Positions 8,061-17,578 of a stretch of DNA of 64,000 bases are shown piece by piece. A model generated the notes under the pieces. It was not told the origin of the DNA, made no database searches, and was given only the letters and a program-made list of their open reading frames with translations. A program made the translations under genes and the position numbers. This DNA comes from Marine Group I thaumarchaeote (GTDB taxonomy: Archaea; Thermoproteota; Nitrososphaeria; Nitrososphaerales; Nitrosopumilaceae): NCBI GenBank assembly GCA_013390375.1, contig JACATA010000002.1, positions 24,840-88,839 on the forward strand, given 5' to 3'. Every line of letters begins with the position of its first letter. The first letter of the stretch is position 1.

Positions 8061-9124
8061 TGGGCGCATCACAATACGCATCTTCATTTGGAAGGTTACA
8101 GTCAATTGCAATAAATTTTCTTTCTGAAGAATTTTTACAAAACCTGCTCAAGGCAAATAGTGTAACAGAGATGGTCAAGCAATTGGAATCAACTTGGTAT
8201 GGCGAAGAGATCAAAAAGTCTGCATCAGTGTACAAAGAAGCCGAGCTCTTAGAAGTTGCATTTAACCGCCACATTGTTGAAACCAATAAAATTATTTCAG
8301 AGGCAACACCATTTAGTGGCAAAAACGCGGTTAGAGCTTATCTTTCTAAATGGGATCTTTACAATATAGAATTGATTCTCTCTTCCAAGGCAATGGGAAG
8401 AGAAATTACAGAAACTGAATCGTTGCTGATTTCTAGCAGAAATGTTCCCGCAGGAATTGCTGCCGGTAACATATCACACGATGAGATAAAGATCATTCTT
8501 GCTGAAACAACCGTTGATGGCGTAGTTAGCAAACTAACAAAATATGATTATGGTGTTGTCTTGATGAAGCACTTGGATGAGTTCCAAAAGACTGGAGATT
8601 TGGGACCAATGATGTCAGCCCTACACGAAGCATACTATCAAAAGTTGCTCGAGTCACTCAAGTTCTTCCAGGGAGATGAAGGCTCAATCAGAGAATTAAT
8701 TCGAGCCGAAATAGACAAGAAAAACATTCTGAATCTTTTGAAGGCAAAGGAATCCAACCTAGAAAAGGACGTGATAACAAAACATCTTGTTGAAGGCGGA
8801 AGAATATCCTCAAAGGAGTTACTTGACAGTTATGAGGTAAAGGACGTTATAGAAATGGTTGGAAAATTTGATTCTTACTTTAAGCTAACTGATGCTATCG
8901 AACAATACAAGACTTCAAAAAGCTTGATTGATTTCGAGGTAGCAATTACAAAATTCATCTTTACAAACTATGTAAAAAAATTGAGAAACATTGCATTGTC
9001 AATCGGGACTATTTTCTATTTTCTATTCAGAGCAGAAAATGAACATGAAAATCTAAAAAGGATTACATATGGTAAGCGCTACGATCTTCCAATTGATAAA
9101 ATCAAGGGGATGTTGTTATTTTGA
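8060..9124 (+). CDS. atpC: A-type ATP synthase subunit C
   Basis: Central-stalk socket subunit (V-type d/AC39 family), 354 aa, linking the rotor stalk to the K ring. It is all-helical with the repeated three-domain layout of the family. Recognisable stretches are SKWDLYNIELILSSKAMG and RAEIDKKNILNLLKAK, which recur as the internal LxxExDxxNI repeat. The N-terminus MGASQYASSFGRLQ is typical. The start overlaps the atpE stop. Confidence 0.9.
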   Translation: MGASQYASSFGRLQSIAINFLSEEFLQNLLKANSVTEMVKQLESTWYGEEIKKSASVYKEAELLEVAFNRHIVETNKIISEATPFSGKNAVRAYLSKWDLYNIELILSSKAMGREITETESLLISSRNVPAGIAAGNISHDEIKIILAETTVDGVVSKLTKYDYGVVLMKHLDEFQKTGDLGPMMSALHEAYYQKLLESLKFFQGDEGSIRELIRAEIDKKNILNLLKAKESNLEKDVITKHLVEGGRISSKELLDSYEVKDVIEMVGKFDSYFKLTDAIEQYKTSKSLIDFEVAITKFIFTNYVKKLRNIALSIGTIFYFLFRAENEHENLKRITYGKRYDLPIDKIKGMLLF

Positions 9125-9480
9125 GTGAACAAGTTTCAAAACAAAAAGCTGATACGAGTGGCAGATTAGCCGTTGTAGGAGATCGCGAACTTGTAATTGG
9201 TTATCGTCTGATTGGAATCGATGATACCTTTATTGTCACCGATGAAGAGGATGCAAGTAAAAAAATTCAAGAGCTCTACTCATCTGGTGAGTTCGGTTTG
9301 ATTATTGCAAGCAATTCAATGCGTGATAAACTTTCTTCAAAATTCATCGCAGAAATTGAGGAGTCCATCGAGCCACTAGTGTTATTTATGCCATCTCAAA
9401 AAGAAACTGCTGAAGAAGACAAAGAATCAATTGCTGCATTGGCAAAACGGGTTCTGGGAATTAGTATAGAGGTCAATTGA
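9121..9480 (+). CDS. atpF: A-type ATP synthase subunit F
   Basis: Central-stalk regulatory subunit F, 119 aa. It has the family features LAVVGDRELVIGYRLIGI and a C-terminal helix. The start is a TTG at 9121 that overlaps the atpC stop by four bases, a coupling arrangement that decides the start. Confidence 0.9.
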   Translation: MSEQVSKQKADTSGRLAVVGDRELVIGYRLIGIDDTFIVTDEEDASKKIQELYSSGEFGLIIASNSMRDKLSSKFIAEIEESIEPLVLFMPSQKETAEEDKESIAALAKRVLGISIEVN

Positions 9481-9481
9481 C

Positions 9482-11245
9482 ATGGCAGACGCTATAATTT
9501 CAAGAATTACTGGTCCTGTTGTAGTAGCTAAGGATATTGAAGGCGCGCACATGTTTGACGTTGTTCGTATTGGTGAGATGGGTCTTATGGGTGAAATCAT
9601 TCGTCTGGAAGGAAACACTGCGCAGATTCAAGTTTACGAGGATACAACTGGTCTCAAGCCAGGAGAAAAAGTGATAAATACAAATCGACCACTCTCTTTG
9701 CAGCTTGGACCGGGACTCTTAACATCAATTTATGATGGAATTCAAAGACCTTTGGATGTCTTAGCTGCAGAGAGTGGAGACTTTATCAGCAGGGGAAAAA
9801 TTATTCCTGCACTTGATCAAAAGAAAAAGTGGGAGTTTATCCCAGTAAAGAAAAACGGAGACCAAGTTTCTCCCGGTGAGATAATCGCTGAAGTTCAAGA
9901 GACTCCGCTAATCAAACACAAAATTATGGTGCCTTACAACGTTTCTGGCGAACTTGTTGATATTTCTGAAGGACAGTTTACTGTAAATGACAAAATTGCA
10001 GCCGTAAAAAATAGTAAGACTACTGATATCGGTCTATCAAGTTGGTGGACAGTAAGAATACCAAGACCAGTTTTGAGAAAGCTTGCACCTGATCAACCAT
10101 TACTTACAGGCCAAAGAGTACTTGACACATTTTTCCCTGTTGCTAAAGGAGGTTCAGCTGCAATTCCAGGTCCATTTGGAAGTGGAAAAACAGTAACTCA
10201 ACAGCAGCTTGCCAAGTGGGCAGACAGCGAGATAATTGTTTACATTGGTTGTGGAGAAAGAGGAAATGAAATGTGTGAAGTACTGACACAATTCCCTAAA
10301 CTAATAGATCCAAAATCAAAGCGTCCTTTAATGGAACGAACTATTCTAGTGGCAAACACTTCAAACATGCCAGTAGCTGCACGTGAAGCAAGTATCTATA
10401 CTGGAATTACAATGGGTGAATATTATCGTGACATGGGATACGGTGTAGCACTTATGGCTGACAGTACTTCAAGATGGGCTGAGGCATTAAGAGAAATTTC
10501 AGGAAGGCTAGAAGAGATGCCTGGTGAAGAAGGATATCCAGCATATCTCGGAAGAAGATTAGCAGAGTTTTATGAAAGAGGAGGAAGATGCATTGTTATT
10601 TCTCCTGAAGAGCGTGAAGGCTCCTTATCTATAGTTGGTGCAGTCTCTCCACCCGGTGGAGATTTTTCAGAACCAGTTTCACAAAACACACTTAGAGTAA
10701 CCCGTGTGTTCTGGGGACTTGATGCCAATTTAGCAAACAGGAGACACTTTCCAGCAATCAACTGGCTGACAAGCTATTCTTTGTACATGGATGACATGGC
10801 AGACTGGTACAAATCTAACGTTTCAAAGGATTGGATTGACCTAAGAAAAGAGGCATTAGAAATTTTACAGAAAGAATCAGAACTGCAAGAGATTGTGCAA
10901 CTTGTAGGATATGATGCATTACCGGAACCAGAAAAAGGAATCTTGGACACTGCCCGTTCAATTCGTGAAGATTACCTCCAGCAAAGTGCATTTGATGAGG
11001 TTGATACTTACACATCAATACAAAAACAACACAAGATGTTGTCTACCATTTTAGAATTTGGTAGGAAGGAGGCTGACGTAATAAAGAAAGGATCTACATC
11101 TGCCAAAGTGGGAGCACTTGAATCAAGAGGAATGATACCAAAAATGAAATGGACAAAAGAGGAAGAATTAGAAAAATTACTAAACGACATTAACAGCAAG
11201 ATGAAACAAGAATTTGATTCCCTTTCAAAGGAGAGTTCTAACTAA
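9482..11245 (+). CDS. atpA: A-type ATP synthase catalytic subunit A
   Basis: Catalytic subunit, 587 aa. The P-loop GPFGSGKT is at residues 230-237. The non-homologous insert typical of A/V-type subunit A lies before it, around residues 115-190. [11 protein letters not shown], the Walker B-region [19 protein letters not shown] and [11 protein letters not shown] are all present. It lies one base after atpF and its stop overlaps the atpB ATG. Confidence 0.97.
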   Translation: MADAIISRITGPVVVAKDIEGAHMFDVVRIGEMGLMGEIIRLEGNTAQIQVYEDTTGLKPGEKVINTNRPLSLQLGPGLLTSIYDGIQRPLDVLAAESGDFISRGKIIPALDQKKKWEFIPVKKNGDQVSPGEIIAEVQETPLIKHKIMVPYNVSGELVDISEGQFTVNDKIAAVKNSKTTDIGLSSWWTVRIPRPVLRKLAPDQPLLTGQRVLDTFFPVAKGGSAAIPGPFGSGKTVTQQQLAKWADSEIIVYIGCGERGNEMCEVLTQFPKLIDPKSKRPLMERTILVANTSNMPVAAREASIYTGITMGEYYRDMGYGVALMADSTSRWAEALREISGRLEEMPGEEGYPAYLGRRLAEFYERGGRCIVISPEEREGSLSIVGAVSPPGGDFSEPVSQNTLRVTRVFWGLDANLANRRHFPAINWLTSYSLYMDDMADWYKSNVSKDWIDLRKEALEILQKESELQEIVQLVGYDALPEPEKGILDTARSIREDYLQQSAFDEVDTYTSIQKQHKMLSTILEFGRKEADVIKKGSTSAKVGALESRGMIPKMKWTKEEELEKLLNDINSKMKQEFDSLSKESSN

Positions 11246-12648
11246 TGCCAAACGTATCGTATAAAACACTAGACAAAGTTGCAGGCCCACTGATTTTTGT
11301 CAAGGGGGTTGATAACGCAGCTTATGGTGAAATGGTTGAGATAAAATTAGAAAATGGAGAAAGACGACAGGGACAAGTATTAGATACAAGTCAAGGTCTT
11401 GCTGTAGTCCAGGTCTTCGGTCAAACTTTAGGTCTTAACACTACTGGTACTTCAACAACATTCCTTGGTGAAACAGCAACATTATCAGTATCTGATGAAA
11501 TGCTCGGAAGAGTATTTGATGGACTGGGAAACCCAAAAGATAATGGACCAAAGATTGTATCAAAAGAAAAATTTGATCTAGTAGGTTCCAGCATTAATCC
11601 ATATTCCAGAGAAGAACCATCGGAATTCATTCAAACGGGAATGTCAAACATTGATGGAATGAACACACTGGTAAGGGGTCAGAAATTACCAATCTTCTCA
11701 GCATCCGGCCTACCACATAATCAACTTGCATCACAAATTGCAAGACAGGCACAAGTCCTTGGCACGGAAGAAAACTTTTCTGTTGTCTTTGCAGCAATTG
11801 GAATTACAAGTGAGGAGGCAAACTTTTTCATTAAGCAATTCGAAGAGAGTGGTTCACTTGAAAGAACTGCACTTTTCCTTAACTTATCTTCTGATCCTTC
11901 AATGGAACGTATACTTACTCCTAGACTTGCACTAACCACCGCAGAATTCCTTGCATATGAACGCGAACAACACGTCTTGGTCATTTTAACAGATATGACA
12001 AACTATTGTGAAGCATTAAGAGAAATTTCTGCAGCACGTGAAGAAGTTCCAGGAAGAAGAGGTTATCCAGGTTATCTGTATACAGACTTGGCTTCAATTT
12101 ATGAGCGTGCAGGAAAAATCAAGGGAAGGAAAGGTTCAGTAACACAACTACCAATTCTTACAATGCCTGCTGACGACATCACACATCCAATCCCTGATCT
12201 TACTGGTTACATTACTGAGGGTCAGATTGTAATGAATAGAGAATTACACAGAGCAAACATCCAACCACCCGTTGACGTTCTAACAAGTTTGTCACGTTTA
12301 ATGAACCAAGGAATTGGTGAAGGAAGAACAAGAGAAGATCACAGACAACTTGCGGACCAACTTTATGCTGCTTATGCTCAAGGTAAAGATGCAAGAGCAC
12401 TTGCTGCCATTGTAGGTGAAGGTGCACTAAGTGATCTTGATAGAAAATTCCTTATTGTTGCAAACGACTTTGAGAAAAAATTTGTTCATCAGGGACCTAA
12501 CGAGAACCGTTCCATTGAGCAGACACTTTCACTTGGTTGGGATCTATTAGCAGGGCTTTCAGAGACTGAACTTACCCGTATCAAACCAGAATTTATTGCT
12601 AAATATGCAAAGAAGACTAGTACCGGTGGCACAAACAAATCTGAATAG
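11245..12648 (+). CDS. atpB: A-type ATP synthase subunit B
   Basis: Non-catalytic partner of subunit A in the A3B3 head, 467 aa. The degenerate P-loop [26 protein letters not shown] and [16 protein letters not shown] are diagnostic of subunit B. The ATG overlaps the atpA stop by one base. Confidence 0.97.
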   Translation: MPNVSYKTLDKVAGPLIFVKGVDNAAYGEMVEIKLENGERRQGQVLDTSQGLAVVQVFGQTLGLNTTGTSTTFLGETATLSVSDEMLGRVFDGLGNPKDNGPKIVSKEKFDLVGSSINPYSREEPSEFIQTGMSNIDGMNTLVRGQKLPIFSASGLPHNQLASQIARQAQVLGTEENFSVVFAAIGITSEEANFFIKQFEESGSLERTALFLNLSSDPSMERILTPRLALTTAEFLAYEREQHVLVILTDMTNYCEALREISAAREEVPGRRGYPGYLYTDLASIYERAGKIKGRKGSVTQLPILTMPADDITHPIPDLTGYITEGQIVMNRELHRANIQPPVDVLTSLSRLMNQGIGEGRTREDHRQLADQLYAAYAQGKDARALAAIVGEGALSDLDRKFLIVANDFEKKFVHQGPNENRSIEQTLSLGWDLLAGLSETELTRIKPEFIAKYAKKTSTGGTNKSE

Positions 12649-12657
12649 GTGATTTGA

Positions 12658-13320
12658 ATGCCATCCAACACTGACATCCGTCCAACTCGCCTCGAATACT
12701 TGCGTACAAAAAAACGAATCAAGATTGCAAAAAAGGGACTCAAGCTGTTAAAACTAAAACGCCAAGCTTTGATTCTAGAATTTTTCAGTATTAGCAAGGC
12801 ATCATCCAGATTGCGGGGAGAGCTAAATGCCGAACTGATCAAGGGTTACCAAAGCATAAGGATGGCGGAGATGATTGATGGCGAAATGAGACTTGAAAAC
12901 GAGGCAATGAAAATTCCTCAATTAAAAAAATTATTGATTACACCAAAGAACGTTATGGGCGTAAAGATTCCAAGACTTGAAGGTGGAAGAAGGGAAGAAT
13001 CACTTACCGACTATTTGTTAGAGATTCCAGTTTCCATCAGTGAAGCAATGAAGGCATTCCAAGAAGTGCATAAAATTGTCCTAGATGTAGCAGAAAAAGA
13101 GACAACACTACGAAAATTACTATATGAGATTGATAAGACAAAACGAAAGGCTAATGCAATCGAAAACGTCTTCATTCCAAGACTAGAATCCGCTGTTAAG
13201 TTCATTACGTTTAGGCTTGAAGAGATGGAGCGAGATACGTTTGCAATGTTAAAGACTGTAAAACGAAAGATGGAAGAAAGAGAAAAGAAAAAGGTGGAGG
13301 CAACAGTAATTGCAAATTGA
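12658..13320 (+). CDS. atpD: A-type ATP synthase subunit D
   Basis: Central rotor shaft, 220 aa, made of two long coiled coils. The N-terminus RPTRLEYLRTKKRIKIAKKG and the C-terminal KRKANAIENVFIPRLE are family signatures. It starts 9 bases after atpB. Confidence 0.95.
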   Translation: MPSNTDIRPTRLEYLRTKKRIKIAKKGLKLLKLKRQALILEFFSISKASSRLRGELNAELIKGYQSIRMAEMIDGEMRLENEAMKIPQLKKLLITPKNVMGVKIPRLEGGRREESLTDYLLEIPVSISEAMKAFQEVHKIVLDVAEKETTLRKLLYEIDKTKRKANAIENVFIPRLESAVKFITFRLEEMERDTFAMLKTVKRKMEEREKKKVEATVIAN

Positions 13321-13369
13321 TTTTAAAAATTCCCAACAAAAAAAATTTTACTATATTAAACGGGCAGTT

Positions 13370-13438
13370 ATGATGGGAAACATCTTCATCGCCATTGCTG
13401 TAATTTTGTATTTGAGCAAAGAACTTTTGGGTGCATGA
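13370..13438 (+). CDS. 22-aa transmembrane micro-ORF between atpD and atpH
   Basis: ORF MMGNIFIAIAVILYLSKELL plus Gly-Ala, essentially one transmembrane helix with a short charged tail. It sits in the 119-base gap between atpD and atpH, inside an otherwise gap-free operon, and a TATA-like ctatattaa lies about 20 bases before the ATG. Its stop overlaps the region just before atpH. It could be a small membrane subunit of the A0 sector. Whether it is translated is not shown. Confidence 0.5.
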   Translation: MMGNIFIAIAVILYLSKELLGA

Positions 13439-13439
13439 T

Positions 13440-13769
13440 ATGTCGTCGTCACAAGATCAATACATCAGCTCACTCAAGAAGATAAAACAAGTAGAAGAAG
13501 AAGCTCAAAAGGAGATTGAAAGTTACAAAAGTAAGATTGAGGATCAAATCATTCAGTTAGAATCGGAATTAGAAAAGGCAATTACAGCTGCAAAGGCTGA
13601 TGGTGAAAAACTAGTTGATTCAAGTGTAGCAGATGCTACAAAAAAAGCCGATGCTGAAACACAAAAGACAATTGAAGAAGCAAAGACGAAATCTAAAGAC
13701 GTTGCATCGCAAATCACATCACAAAACGCGCAAGACATTATCAACATTTTACTAAAAGGAGTAGAGTAG
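13440..13769 (+). CDS. atpH: A-type ATP synthase subunit H (peripheral stalk)
   Basis: 109-aa coiled-coil stalk subunit (AtpH/V-type G family) that pairs with subunit E. It is almost entirely Glu/Lys/Ala helix, with the C-terminal INILLKGVE segment usual for the family. The ATG at 13440 is preferred to the GTG at 13431, which overlaps the micro-ORF stop. It is followed after two bases by atpI. Confidence 0.82.
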   Translation: MSSSQDQYISSLKKIKQVEEEAQKEIESYKSKIEDQIIQLESELEKAITAAKADGEKLVDSSVADATKKADAETQKTIEEAKTKSKDVASQITSQNAQDIINILLKGVE

Positions 13770-13771
13770 AA

Positions 13772-15877
13772 GTGTTCAAGCCTGTTAAAATGGCTAAGAT
13801 AGCTATTATGGGCCTGCGAAAAAATCAGCAGAATGTCGTTTCTATTTTACATGACATGGAAGTTTTGCAATTAGAACCATTATCAAAAGATGTTTTAGCC
13901 ATTGTAAAAAATGAGCGTGACAACGAGCTAACAAGGCAGGTCACAGACCAGCTGTTGCGAGTGAAGGCATTAATGACAGTGCTCCCTAGTATACCGGTAA
14001 CTGTTAGAAAGCGCTTTGATTCTATTGACGACCTATTGCAAACTGCCAGTACCATTGATGTTGACGAGCAAGTCGCAAGCCTTGAGAAGGAAAAGGAAGC
14101 ACTTCTAACTGAAATCAAGGATACTGAGAACAACCTAAAACTTGTTGAAGAATTTAGTTTCTTCCCTGAAGACCTGAAGATTCTTCAACTGTCATCTGCA
14201 AATTCCTATTTTGGAAGAATTCCATCTGACAAGTTTGAAGAATTTAAGAAAACTCTTGACGCACATAAACAAGACATTATGCTCTATACAAAAGCAGACA
14301 AAAAAGTTACACATCTAATCTTGGTAGTATTTCCAACAATTTCATCTGATGCTTTTGCTGAGATTATTCAAAAACATAATGCCAAAATTGAGGCAGTGCC
14401 AAACCTAAACGGAACACCAAACGAAATCATTACAAACCAAAAAAGCAATTTGCAAACAAAAAATCAAAGGCTTAAACAGATCAATGACGAGTTAAACAAA
14501 ATTTCAGAAAAACATTTTGCTAATTTAGTTGAAGTTGAAGAACAGTTACAGATAGAAAACAAAAAACTTGAAGTAATTTCTAACCTTGGCGTAACTAAGG
14601 ATGCCTTTGCAATGGAAGGATGGGTTCCAAAACCAAAACTCGGTCAAATTGAGTCCACTTTGAAAAAATTTGCCGAAGGTACGACCATCTACGAACTAGA
14701 AACCGAGGATAAACCACCAACACTGATGAGCAATCCAGGAAGATTTAGATTGTTTGAGGCGTTCGTTCGATTCTATTCCCTGCCACAAAGCAAGGAGTTT
14801 GATCCTACGATGGTTTTTGCTCTGGTCTTCCCAATCTTTTATGGATTAATGATTGGTGATGTTGGCTATTGTCTGTTTATACTTCTTGTCTGTCTGTGGG
14901 TTATCAGACGTATAGAAAAAGGAAAACGCAATCTAACCATCTTCCCAAGGCAACTGCGAAGTTTTGCAATGTTGATATTGAAAAAAAGACAGATGGTAAA
15001 GCTATCAAAAGCAATGATTCCCGGTTGTGTTGTTGGAATAGTTTTAGGAGTTATCTTCGACTTGTATTTTGGATTTCACCTCAACGGCTACGTGTTTGAT
15101 GTTCTGGCCAGTGCTGGAGTTACTGGTTTTCCTGAACCTGGCGAAATCTTAAACCGACCTTCACAAGCATTTCTTGATCCTATTCATAATGCAGGCACAC
15201 TTCTGCTTTATGCTGGATATATTGGCATTGGATTTGTATCATTTGGTCTAATTCTAGGCATCATTAATTGTATTAGAGAAGGTGAAAAAAAAGAGGTCCT
15301 AGTCAAGGTTGGCTGGCTAGCATTTGGTTGGGGAGTTGTTCTTCTTGGACTTGCTCTCATACATGGAGATGCCATCAATCCAATGTGGCCGAAGTTAATT
15401 GAAGTCAATCCAATCGCATTTTTGTACTTTGGATTAATTTTTAGCGGTATTGGATTAATGGTCTCTTGCGATAAGGGTGCTGGCGCTATGAAAATCATGG
15501 CAATAATGGAGTTAGCTACAATTGTAAGCCACATTCTTTCCTATACAAGACTGATTGGAATTTTGCTGGCGTCTGTCATACTTGCTCATACAATTGACTA
15601 CGTATTCTTAAAAGCGCTTAACATTGGATTTCCATTAATTGTCCTTGGTACAATAATATTATTCATAGGGCATTTGTTCAACATAATCATTGGAGTCTTT
15701 GAACCTGGAATACAAGGCGCGAGGTTGATTTACGTCGAGTACTTCTCCAAGTTTTATCGTGGTAACGGTAGACCGTTCAAACCATTTGGATCCTTACGAA
15801 AGTTCACAGAAGAAAAATATCATACTGAGCAACAAGAAGAAAAAAAACTAGGCAAGCCAAAACTAAAGGTTAAATAG
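13772..15877 (+). CDS. atpI: A-type ATP synthase subunit I (a subunit)
   Basis: Membrane stator subunit of 701 aa. The N-terminal soluble half (about 1-340) has FKPVKMAKIAIMGLRKNQQN and GWVPKPKLGQIE. The C-terminal half has seven to eight transmembrane helices with MIGDVGYCLF, and HILSYTRLIGILLAS carries the proton-pathway Arg. It uses a GTG start at 13772. Being last in the cluster differs from the H-I-K order of many euryarchaea. Confidence 0.95.
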   Translation: MFKPVKMAKIAIMGLRKNQQNVVSILHDMEVLQLEPLSKDVLAIVKNERDNELTRQVTDQLLRVKALMTVLPSIPVTVRKRFDSIDDLLQTASTIDVDEQVASLEKEKEALLTEIKDTENNLKLVEEFSFFPEDLKILQLSSANSYFGRIPSDKFEEFKKTLDAHKQDIMLYTKADKKVTHLILVVFPTISSDAFAEIIQKHNAKIEAVPNLNGTPNEIITNQKSNLQTKNQRLKQINDELNKISEKHFANLVEVEEQLQIENKKLEVISNLGVTKDAFAMEGWVPKPKLGQIESTLKKFAEGTTIYELETEDKPPTLMSNPGRFRLFEAFVRFYSLPQSKEFDPTMVFALVFPIFYGLMIGDVGYCLFILLVCLWVIRRIEKGKRNLTIFPRQLRSFAMLILKKRQMVKLSKAMIPGCVVGIVLGVIFDLYFGFHLNGYVFDVLASAGVTGFPEPGEILNRPSQAFLDPIHNAGTLLLYAGYIGIGFVSFGLILGIINCIREGEKKEVLVKVGWLAFGWGVVLLGLALIHGDAINPMWPKLIEVNPIAFLYFGLIFSGIGLMVSCDKGAGAMKIMAIMELATIVSHILSYTRLIGILLASVILAHTIDYVFLKALNIGFPLIVLGTIILFIGHLFNIIIGVFEPGIQGARLIYVEYFSKFYRGNGRPFKPFGSLRKFTEEKYHTEQQEEKKLGKPKLKVK

Positions 15878-16052
15878 AAATTTTCAAAACCTGATTAAAT
15901 TTTAACAAAATAGTGTTAGAAAATTCACTTTTTTAGTAATCATTTTACTTTGTAATGCTAGAATGCAAAGATTGCAGGATCTTCACGATGCTCCCCTTTG
16001 TGCTGGTTCTGCATTCTTGCACTTGATCTAGTATTGTAAATTTGAAACTTGG
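15878..16052. other. atpI-pyrI intergenic stretch with a GC-richer conserved-looking island
   Basis: The AT-rich spacer contains a markedly less AT-rich block at about 15955-16022. It is bounded by GAATGCA (15961-15967) and TGCATTC (16010-16016), which can pair. The minus strand also carries an ORF of 18 codons (16014 to 15958), with a TATA-like tttacaata at the leaderless distance before its ATG, and an overlapping 25-codon GTG frame (16022 to 15945). It is either a small RNA or a micro-gene; I cannot tell which. Confidence 0.35.
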
Positions 16053-16514
16053 TTAGGAATATCTTAGTTGGTTTACATCCAGCATGCGACTGCAGTACCT
16101 ACACTTTAACACAAGACCATCTTTATCAATTACATCCATAACCGATTCGATGTGTTCCTTACTGTTTGTAACACACTCTGGATTAGAACACCTAAAGATT
16201 CGTTCTATTTCATTTGGCAATGAAACATGTCTTTTCTCAACAAGCTGATAATTTTTGATAATGTTAACTGTAGCCGAAGGCGATATTACAGCAAGTTTGT
16301 TAGTGTCATCTTGCTCTAAAAACTTGTTTTCAACTTTGATAATATCTTTCTTTTTTAATTTGCCACTTGGTACGTTGAGTGCTATTGTAATTACATCACC
16401 TTTTTCAGCATTAATTTCTAGTGCATCAAGTACTTGGAGACCTTTTCCACCGTCAATATGATCTATAACCGTTCCATTTTTGATACGTCTGACTATGAGG
16501 TCAGTCTCTTCCAT
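16053..16514 (-). CDS. pyrI: aspartate carbamoyltransferase regulatory subunit
   Basis: Regulatory chain of ATCase, binding nucleotide effectors, 153 aa. The N-terminal allosteric domain has RRIKNGTVIDHIDGGKGLQVL. The C-terminal zinc domain has the four Cys in CSNPEC and CRYC. It is divergent from pyrB with only 41 bases between the start codons, instead of forming a pyrBI operon. Confidence 0.96.
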   Translation of the reverse strand: MEETDLIVRRIKNGTVIDHIDGGKGLQVLDALEINAEKGDVITIALNVPSGKLKKKDIIKVENKFLEQDDTNKLAVISPSATVNIIKNYQLVEKRHVSLPNEIERIFRCSNPECVTNSKEHIESVMDVIDKDGLVLKCRYCSRMLDVNQLRYS

Positions 16515-16537
16515 TAGAATAGTTTGTATTACACCTC

Positions 16538-16546
16538 TATATATTA
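16538..16546 (-). promoter_or_regulatory. TATA-like box for pyrI in the shared pyrI/pyrB spacer
   Basis: Read on the minus strand, aatatatag lies about 24-32 bases before the pyrI start, which is leaderless spacing. The plus-strand box for pyrB is weaker (tttgtatta at 16523-16531), so the two promoters overlap in the 41-base spacer. Confidence 0.45.
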
Positions 16547-16555
16547 TTCAAAGAG

Positions 16556-17485
16556 ATGAATGAGTTTTATAAAAAGAACATCATTTCTGTGAGGAATTTA
16601 GACAAACAAAAACTAGAACTAATTTTTGACGCCACAGATAAAATCATCGATATGAGTCAGGACAAAAGACGTGAGATTGCTAGGGGCAAAACCCTTGGAT
16701 ACTTGTTTTTTGAACCAAGTACTAGAACTAGACTTAGTTTCGAATCTGCCATAGCACTGCTTGGAGGCACATCTCTTGGAATAGCAGATGCCACATCTTC
16801 ATCAATACACAAAGGGGAAACACTTGGGGACACTGTCAAAGTAATTTCCAGTTACTGCGATGTGCTAGTTTTAAGACATTCCTTAGATGGTTCTAGTAGA
16901 TTTGCGGCAGAGATATCTAACAAACCTGTTATAAATGCAGGAAGCGGCACGGAAGAACATCCAACACAAACAATTCAGGACCTTTACACAATAAAGAAAG
17001 AAAAGAAGAAGATTGACGGTCTAAAAATAGGAATTGCTGGTGATCTAAAATATGGAAGAACCGTTTACTCACTTTTGTATGGTTTGCGTAACTATGACGT
17101 AGACTTACATCTTATCTCCCCTGAATCTCTTAGAATTCGTTCTGACTCTACCTATGACATTAAAAAAGAATTATCATATACAGAATCGTCAAATATTGAT
17201 GAATATATTGAAGATCTAGATGTGTTATACGTCACAAGAATTCAGAAAGAAAGATTTCCAGATGAAGAAGAATATGCCAAAGTTAAAGGCAGCTATGTAA
17301 TTGGCTCTGATATGGTAAAGAAGATGAAGGATGATGCGATCATATTGCACCCCCTACCACGCATTGATGAGATCTCTGCCGATGTTGATAATACAAAACA
17401 GGCAAAGTACTTTGAGCAGGCAGAGTATGGAAAGTATACCCGTGCTGCACTGCTTGGTCTGATTCTAAACGAGAACGGCTTCTGA
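16556..17485 (+). CDS. pyrB: aspartate carbamoyltransferase catalytic subunit
   Basis: Catalyses carbamoyl-phosphate plus aspartate to carbamoyl-aspartate, the first committed pyrimidine step. The carbamoyl-phosphate motif FEPSTRTRLSFESA, then HPTQTIQDLYT and HPLPR are intact in 309 aa. It is divergent from pyrI, and a shared regulatory spacer may keep the two chains balanced. Confidence 0.97.
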   Translation: MNEFYKKNIISVRNLDKQKLELIFDATDKIIDMSQDKRREIARGKTLGYLFFEPSTRTRLSFESAIALLGGTSLGIADATSSSIHKGETLGDTVKVISSYCDVLVLRHSLDGSSRFAAEISNKPVINAGSGTEEHPTQTIQDLYTIKKEKKKIDGLKIGIAGDLKYGRTVYSLLYGLRNYDVDLHLISPESLRIRSDSTYDIKKELSYTESSNIDEYIEDLDVLYVTRIQKERFPDEEEYAKVKGSYVIGSDMVKKMKDDAIILHPLPRIDEISADVDNTKQAKYFEQAEYGKYTRAALLGLILNENGF

Positions 17486-17547
17486 ATAGTTCATTTCGAA
17501 ACATGTTTAGTTTTACCGTATACTAAAAAAGTTAGACTAGGCTAAAT

Positions 17548-17555
17548 TTTAAATA
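17548..17555 (+). promoter_or_regulatory. TATA-like box of the multicopper oxidase gene
   Basis: tttaaata lies 24-31 bases before the ATG at 17579. Confidence 0.55.
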
Positions 17556-17578
17556 TAGCCGAAAAGTGATCAATTTGT

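Noticed and set aside
14869..15099. Out-of-frame ORF inside atpI
   Set aside because: atpI is intact through this region with conserved transmembrane features; the other frame is coincidental.
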